Assembly (NCBI RefSeq): GCF_043641665.1
Contig: NC_092198.1
Coordinates: forward strand, 16,769,001 to 16,833,000
Direction of reading: 5' to 3'
Source of the DNA: Enoplosus armatus
Taxonomy: Eukaryota > Chordata > Actinopteri > Centrarchiformes > Enoplosidae
DNA length: 64,000 nucleotides
How positions within the stretch are numbered: the first letter of the stretch is position 1; each line of letters starts with the position of its first letter. Below are positions 52,900-61,800 of this stretch, piece after piece. A model generated the notes under the pieces. The model had not been told where the DNA came from, ran no database searches, and saw nothing but the letters and a program-made list of their open reading frames with translations. The position numbers and the translations under genes are program-made.

Positions 52900-55800
52900 T
52901 CACAACCCCCCTCTGCCTCACTGACAGCAGGTTTGAAGGTCATGACTACAATAGAGCCATAATGAAATCAGCAGCTATTAAACTCTTAATCATGTTAGCT
53001 GCTAGGATGTATGGCCTGGAGTCCTTCTGTGTGTGTGTGTGTGTGTGTGTGTGGATGACACTTTATTATTGTACCAGTCCTGAGGGTGGCACATTGAGTA
53101 CAATGTTTCATCTCTTTGTGTTTGTCTATTTTTACACCATTATATTGGGGCCATGCAAATCTATATATATTTGTGTATTTGTATGTATTTATTTGTTTGG
53201 ACAGTGCACATCAATCAACATTAGAATGTAAAAATGTTCCAAGATTAAATAGCTGGCCTTGAAAAGAAGAATAGTCTAATGTTAAAGTGTTGGTTCACCC
53301 AAATGACAAAAAAGTTTTTGAGATATTTATCTTTCTGATTTCTCCCTCATCCATATAAAAACATTAATACATAGATACAGTTATAAAACCAACTGTCAAT
53401 TGTTGCCATGAAGACTGTTTTTTGGTTGAAAGTAGTTCCAAGGAAAAGGGTTCACAGTATATTTTGTGGATTATCTAGTAACCGATGATACACTATTTTG
53501 CAAATGTCATTTTTTAATTCCATTCACCTACATTTTATTTGCGAGGAAGCCGAAATCTCAAAAACTGATATCTGAAAACCTGGACATTTAAAACCAAAAC
53601 TCTCTTCGAGGCTAGTTACCACAAGAGACGAGTAAGAAAACGCGTTGTCTTGTACTATGACTGAACAGCCCCTTTCAACACACATTGCACTTACACTGTA
53701 TATATGTGTAGCTAGCTAGCTTGTTTCTTGTTCATCCCATGGCAGTAGCCTAAAACATGGTTTGCATTTAAGTGTGTGTACATTGCGTGTGTATAGCTGT
53801 ACCTGTAGCCAGAGTTTATTGTTCGACGTGTCTCGTCCTGTAGCGATACACTGAAATGTGGCGTTTTGTCCGGCATTCACCTCCACGTCCCCAAGACGCA
53901 GGAAATGAGGGGATTTATCTACAGCAAACAAATGAGGAAAATTAGATTGAGTTTACAGCAAGGTTATATGTGTTTGTATTTTAAAATGTTTTTGGTTTCA
54001 TTTTATCCGTCTGTTCAAAGTGGAAATGAGGTGACAGAGCCAGAGGGAGTTATGGATACAAACAGGTCGGGTGGTCAAAAATGCACTGTATACATTTCAA
54101 GACATTTAACCCCAAGGACTATGTTCATTATTACTGCAATGAGATTTTACTGGAGTCAGATGAAACCAAAGCACGGTGCTGCATTGCCACTGGGAGGTAA
54201 CATCAATGTCACATCCCGTATATATATAATTCACATAGCTCCCAATTCTTAACGACCATGCTAAGATGTAAAATAAGCCTTTTAGACCCTGAAGATGCAG
54301 TTCAGCTATGACATTTTTATTCTGGGGAGGTGATTGCAATCATAGATAGCAGCGACTATGGTGAATGAAAACACACACGCACACACACACACTAGCTTGC
54401 ACACATGCATTCATGCAAACACGCGCACACACACACAAACCTGTGTGTCCAGAAATGCAGCTGTGAGAATGAATGCTTCCACTGTGGAGACTAAGTACTA
54501 ATTCCTTTTCAAATACTTGCTCCTTCCCATCAGGAGTCCTGCTCCTCTGCCTTTAAAAGACTTCTTAAAGGGTCTTCTTTTTATATTTTCTCAGATTCCA
54601 GGTCACTTTATTGACAAAATGAATGGGCAGGAATTTCTTTCAGGGACATATCGCTATCTTCTGACAGGGATGCCAAGACCTCACACTGTACTAGAGGACG
54701 GCGCAAGACAGTTTATTTTTATGACTTATAATCAATAGAATCTATTACAAAGCAAAATTGTCCTCAAAGACTTCGGTGCTGCTACTAGACAGATGACCAA
54801 AAAGGAGTTGTAATTGCTTTCTTTCCAGCATAGGGACCCTCCAGGAACCTGCCGATGGCCTGAGATTAACGGATCCTTCTGTTAACAGAAACAGTTTGTC
54901 GTCACAACTCTTGTTTTTTTTCTTTTTCTTTTGGCCTCTAGAAGTAAGGAAACACTCAAGCGAAGGAGAGAAGAAGACTTGAGATGTAGCGAGAATTTCA
55001 AATGGATCGCAGTCCTCATCTCTTTCCTGTCAGTGTGAGACAAGACTGCTACTGTTCACTGCTGTGTGTGTGTGTGTGTGTGTGTGTGTGGGGGTTAGAG
55101 AGAGAGAGAGAAAGTGCTGAGTGGTCAGAATCTTCTCTCTCTATGATTGCCCTAATACTGTCTCATTTCCCGCTTCACTCTCTTCTATCCCCTCCTTCCC
55201 TCCGTTTCTCCCTCTCTGTATCTCTCTCTCCTTTTTTTATTTCTCTCATTTTTCTCTACGACTTGTCTTTCTCCTCTCGCTGCGTCCCTCCTCTTCTGTG
55301 TCACCTTCCCACTTATCTACCCATTCAACTGCAACAGAAACCATCCCAGGTACAGTCTAATTAGTGGCCAAAGCTATCAGTGTCTATTCAGCGAACTAGG
55401 ACTAATTGCCGGCATGCTAATGACTCACCGCACGGGTAGCTGAGCACCTGAATGTCGTCAATGGCGATGAAGCCGGCTTTGCTGTCCGAAACCTCTGCTT
55501 CAAATATGACCTGAGAAAAGAGAGAGAAACATTTAGCTATTACTGTCTTCATTATTACCAATATTATATTGCATATTTTTTCAATATTAAATCCTTTATT
55601 TAAACAGGTAGTCTCCTTAAGATCCAAATGTCTTTTTCAAGAGCGACCTGTGCACAAGATTAAACATATACAGTATAAGCACACACAAACAAGAAACAAT
55701 TACAAGCAGCAATCAAAATGCCTGAGTATACAATATACATGAGAAAAGAGAGCATCAAATTATTATTATTCTGCTTTTGTTGTTTTGTTATGCTGAGTGT

Positions 55801-58800
55801 ACTTGCAAAGTGTATTTTTAAAAATAAGGCTGATCAAATTAAACACAGAAGAGATTATTAGAATATCAAGTCATTTCTGACCCTCCATTAGCTGGTAAAT
55901 GGAACAGCTTGAGCATACAAAATGTACAAAAACACAACAACAGCAAAAACATTGGCAATGCCGTTCCTAGGAGAAAATTGAAACTTACATAACCTACAAG
56001 TGCTCTGCGCGAACATCACAAACCCTCTGTGGCTCACTGTTACCAAATCATCAACCCTCTGTAGTGTTGTTACCAAAGAAACTGTGCCCCTGAACTGAGT
56101 TTTAGATGAATCCTGAGTGCACTGTAAGCTACAACGTAAGACTATTGCCATTTAAATTTGCTGTCAAAATGATGGATCCAATCTAAGTTGTCACAAGGAT
56201 AGGCAGAAAGTCAGTGACAGCCGCCAGTGATGTGCATTAAACTGGATAAATACAAAGCCGCCATCCTGACTGCTGCTGGATTTATACATTCTGGCCAACA
56301 AGCCGGGAAGGATAAATGAAAGATACTTCCTGTTGGATCATAGTAATCTCCTTTGGTACACATACAATGGCTGCCAGGGAAATGATAATAAGTAATGAAG
56401 CCAAACATGGTAAGGTAGAGAATGAAGGTTTAGAGCCTATCTATTTGTTTTTCTTTCCCCATCACATCCCTCTCTGTCATTTCCCTGCTCTGCTTTCATT
56501 TCATTATTCACTTGACTTCTTTTGCTACATCTGCTTCTTTTCTTGATATGACCACACTGTTTAACGAATGAGCTGTCAATGAATATTGCACTAATGTCCA
56601 TGTTTTGGCCGCAGAGCAGTTCATTTAAAGAGTGAAAATTACAAAAATAGAATGTAGCAGTGTTGTCAGTCAGTCGGCCCACTGCTTTGGGTCCAGACTG
56701 AAATATCTACAACTACTGGATTGATTGCCATAAAAATGTGTACAGACATTCATTCATTCATTCAAAACTCCCATCAGCATCAGTTGTACTTTGTGTTTGG
56801 CGATAATTTGCAACTGTTAGCATGCTAACACGCTAAACTAAGATGGTGAACATGGTCAACATTACCTATACATCACTTACACACCTATACTAAACATCAG
56901 CATGTTAACAGGTGAATTGTGCTATCATGCTGTGTCCAAGTACAGCCTCACCGAGCCGCTAGCGTGGCTATAGACTCTCAGTCTTGTTTACCTCTATTTC
57001 TGGTTGAGAAGCTGGTATGAACAAATGTGACTCAGCAGACTATGAGTTCATTTATTTCAACACACAAAAACGGAATAATGAGAAATTCCCTTAATCAAAT
57101 AAATGGAAAAAAATTAGGATATTCTATTGCTAACCTGCTTCTCTAAATTCTGTATTTCGAACAGAGTGCTAATACTAAATTCAACAGGTGCTTCCATTTA
57201 CCACCATCTCAGTTCATCAGCTCATGGTCTGAATAACTACTCTCCTCGTTTATCTCTTCTTCCCTCCCTCCTCCTTGTCCATACATTAGCCCTCCAACTC
57301 CCTCCACTCTTTATTTCCTCCACCATCATCATCCCTCTTTCTAACCAATTCTCCTCCCCATATTTCTGTCTTTCTGTCTCTCGCTTGCCATATCTGTTTT
57401 CTAACAGTGTTTGCTCAGAGAGGAGCGCTGTAATGAACAGAGGAGAGGAGGGAGGAGAGGAGGTCGCTATCAAAAAGAGAGACGGAGGGAGAAAGAGAGT
57501 GAGGGGGTGAGCAGTTGTTGTCATTCATCACCTGTAAGAGGAAATCTGCCGTGAACTGTTTACCCATAGCTTATCATCCCCTGCTTGTCACACTCTCCCC
57601 CTCTCTGTCTCTCTCCCCTACCAATCTATCTTGTCTCTCTCTCCTATCATCTTTCACTCATAGCTCACTGCGGAGCACAGCAGAAAGACATCAGTTGACT
57701 TTTAATACCTTCATCTCTGTCTGCCTGACTGTCTGCCTGCCTCCCCAGTCTGCTGATCTTCCCTTGTTATTATAACCATGTTTGTTTTGGTAGCCATAAC
57801 ATGACCTAATGACTTCTTCTCCTTTGTCTGCTCATGTATGTGTGCTACTGTATACCTTTAATCTTTCTGAAAAGTCCACTTTTTGTAGAAAGTATCAACT
57901 TCATTATTAAGAACCAGAGCTGTTTTTAAGTCAAGTCTCAAGTCAGTTGAGACAAGTCCAACGAAAGTCTCATGATTTGTCAAATCAAGTCTCAAGTCCT
58001 TGAGGGCAAGTTCAAGTCATAAGCAAATTTCAAGTCAGTTGCAAGTCTTTCAGATATCTAAATGCTGAGCATTATGACACTAATAATTTGTTAATAAAAA
58101 CATTAACAACTGACCAAACATTCAATCTTTAATGACCTCTTCGGTGTACAAGTGGGACCATACTACAACATAGTTTAGGACTAGGTTACGTGGGTTGCTT
58201 TTGATTTAATTTGAACAAATTATGTGTTGTTTGAACTTGTTTAAACTTATTTTTTGAGAAAGTGATAGCGCTAGTGTAGCTATGCAAGGCCTGGCTGTCA
58301 TTGTCTTACTATTTCTATTACTCAGGGACTTTAATCTTTAAATCATTATAATTTAAACTTGAGATTTGAATTGTTTTTTGTTTTCAAAATAAGTCATGTT
58401 TTACCGCAGGCAAGTCTCATTGTTGTGACTTATTCTCAAGTCTTTTGCTCTGTTAATGATTATGTATTTCAGAACGTGGATTTTAAATGATTTCCACAAT
58501 GCCTAGGGTCACTGCAGCCTGGATGCAAGTCATTGCTCATTTTGTTTCCTCGTAGAATTTAATTATCAGCCATAAGACCCTTTGCATTCTGTGAGCCGTG
58601 GGTCCGATGGTGGTCATCTCCTAGGAGGTAGTATTTCCATCATGCAGGTGTCAAGCACTCACCAACTGACTGGTGTCATCAGTGTGAGGCGGGATTACTG
58701 ATAGCTTGAGTTTACGAGTTCTCACATGAGCAAAGCAACTCTGAAACGCTGAAGGCTGAAGACTGACATATCATCACTCCAGAGCAGAGTTGGACGAGAG

Positions 58801-61800
58801 CGTACATCCTCTTATCAAACGATCGCATATATCACTTTGATGTATGCATGTAGGGGCACTGAATAATCTTTTTTTAAATCGGCAGGCAAGGAGTGTTTTT
58901 CCACTTGTTATGGTTTGAATTCTCTCAGTCATGAGAAATGTCAGCCAAGTTTACGCACCTGCTTTCTCTACACACACTGTAATTTATCTTCATCATTTTT
59001 ATATTTACGTGAGAAAGCTGTACTTACATGACCCAAAGCTTGAGGTAATAAATGTTAAGCTGGCAAAAAACAGCAGTGAGATTTCTAATAGTGATGGATC
59101 TCGCCAGCGCCAAAAATCCTGAACTGCAACGGCTGCAACTAATGATTATTTTCATTATCGATTAAGAAATTGGTCTATGAAATGAAAAAACTCAGTTTCA
59201 CATAGTCCAAGATAGCATCTCCAAATGTCTTGTTTTGTCCAATCAATAGTCCAAAACCCTAAATATTACATTTACTATCATATATGACAAAGAAAAACAT
59301 AAAATGACATTATAGAAGCTGAAACTAGCAATATTTGGGTATTTTTGCTTAAAAAATGACGATTATCAAAATAGTTGCCAATTTTTGAGTGATAGTCAAA
59401 GGAGCTCACTCATCAACTGAAAGTTTTCACTCAAAATAAAGACAAAACTGTAATTACATGGTCTATCTAAATAGTGCTGCGTGGGTGTGTGTGCCCATCA
59501 ATTTTTGTGTGAGTGTGTGTGTGTGACTGCAGGTGTCTGCATGTGCCTAGTCTTCCCTGGTGAAACCAGTCTCATTACAACTCAAGCTAGAGTGCTAACA
59601 CAGAAACATGTTTGAACATGAAAAAATAGCTTCATAACCTCAAATCCAATAACCTCATTCATAGCCTGAAAAACCTACATAAGCCTCAGCAAACCAGGAT
59701 GATTATGTTCAATTAAAACATGTTGACACACGAGTTTCATGCTGGTGATCACCTCCCATCGTCACTGAGGGCCATTTGGGCTCCAGATGGGCCATTTGGA
59801 GGATGCTTTCACACTTCGCCTTACAGTAATATTGTAGGGTCCCCGGGCTATGTGTGTTAACATGATCTGTGTGTGTGTGTGTGTGTGTGTGTGTTGTGTG
59901 TGTGTCTGCCAGGACATTCAGAGACAAGCTATCCCACAACACGCACACATCTGTCAGCACCAGCAAACAAACACACACTGACTGACTGTCATAAATCAAG
60001 AAAGAAGAAGAAACATACAAAACACAGTGTTCAGTAGAATGCAATCCACTTCAACAGTCCTGCGATCATTTCTACCTCTGTGAATCTTATAATGTTCAGG
60101 TTTTCATCAACACTGACAACAATATAAACGTCCAGCATGGAGACACACCCCTATGCATGCAAGCACATGTGCACATACATCCACACACGCACCTCTTTTT
60201 GTCTTTGTAGCCTAATCGTCTCCTCCTGAGCCTCAGTCAACACAAATAAATCAGCTGCCTGCCTCACAGCATGTGCATGTCTGTGTGTTTGTGTGTGTGT
60301 GTGGCACACATGAACGAGTGGAAATAAAGGAATATGTACACGATAAAGGAATCAAGCATGAACACAGCTGTTGGTGGTTATTTAAGGAGTCACCTGATAT
60401 TCATTGGGCCAAAAGGTGGAGACGGCGAGTTCAGCTCTCAGCCAGTCTTTACCTGAAAGACAACATTACAGTCAAAGCAAGCGAATAAAATCACAAAAAT
60501 GTCAGAATAAGTTATGAAATGAGAGTTGGAGTGGTGCTCTGAGCCAGTCTTTACCAGTGTAGGATGTCACGTTCCATATAGGATTGGCCAAAGGACCCTT
60601 ATTCACCTAAAAATAACACAGAGCAAAATGTAAAATATATCAGTCACAACATAGTTCACACAAAAATGAACCTAAAACATACAACTTTGCATTTCCTGAT
60701 GCACTCAGAGAGGCCTCCTTTCCATTACACTGAGATATATTTAATTACAGAAAAATAATTACAAGACATGCTTGTCCCTGTCAACAAGGAGGTCAGAGGT
60801 CAGGGTCAGCTACACCACCACCTCTTGGCTGGTAGGAACTTAGCAGTAATGTGGGTTTGACTTTGTGTCATCAAATTGAAGGGCAGTCTTCCTACTCATA
60901 ATGCTCCCCTGCTGCTCAGAACCAGGAAATGGTAGAACCAGTAAAATGGCAATCTTCTGTTAATGTGTTTTCTAACCACTTCCACAAATTGTAAAGAAAC
61001 TTGGGAAGAGGAGTGAGGGGATAAGAAGACAGGAGTGTTTGCATCATAAAATGCCCTTCCTGAGTGTGTCCTCCCACATTTTGTACTTTGACAGACGCCC
61101 AACACAATAACATAATCTTGCATCACAATCTAAAAACAAAGACTGATTTTAAAAGTCAAAATGTTATTATAAAACCAATCGTTAATGCTTAATTTTGCAA
61201 CCTTACACAAACTCTTGGTTAAGGCAAGGCTCTCAGCAGCTTCTATCGCATGCTAGCTGCATAACTTGTGGCTGTGTTGAACTAAATCCAGACCACATTT
61301 CCCATAAATCCTGGTTTTGCTTTAACTGAAGGGGCTCTGTTCACCATCTGCCATTGTGACACACAGAAAGCTTTAACTCAGTACTGGAACTCATCTAGAG
61401 TTGCCTTCTGGAGTAAAAACAACTTATATGTTTTGTAACAAACAAACAAATAAAATAATGTAAAACAGCTTGTGTCTCATGAGATCAAACCTCGCTTCAC
61501 ACAGTGGAAACTGCTATGTAGAGGCCAGTAAAGTCATTCAGTTGGTCTCGTTTGACCAAGGTAAGAACAGATTGTTGACTGGGCAGGTAATACCGTATAA
61601 TTTGAACCAGTACAGCCAACCTCAGTCTGTTATAAATAAACTACTGCATCTCTATTATATCAATTTCTATTGTGTTTATTCTCATTACCTTCACCAGGAC
61701 GTTGAGGGTGCCGGGGCTGGAGCCGTCGGGGCTTGTGAGGAGATAGTTGAAGTCGATACAGTGAGTGTCATTCTCCTTCATGACTGGCAGCTGAAACCTG

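Larger units (their letters stand above)
55511..60393 (-). other. Intron W3-W4
   Basis: About 4.9 kb, largely built from the repeats listed at 55590, 56690, 57925 and 59125, plus a GT microsatellite at about 59866-59893. No further exon recognised. Confidence 0.6.

Noticed and set aside
52662..53231. Plus-strand ORF of 189 codons
   Set aside because: Antisense to Ig exon W6 and running through a CA microsatellite; the minus-strand Ig exon explains the conserved part.
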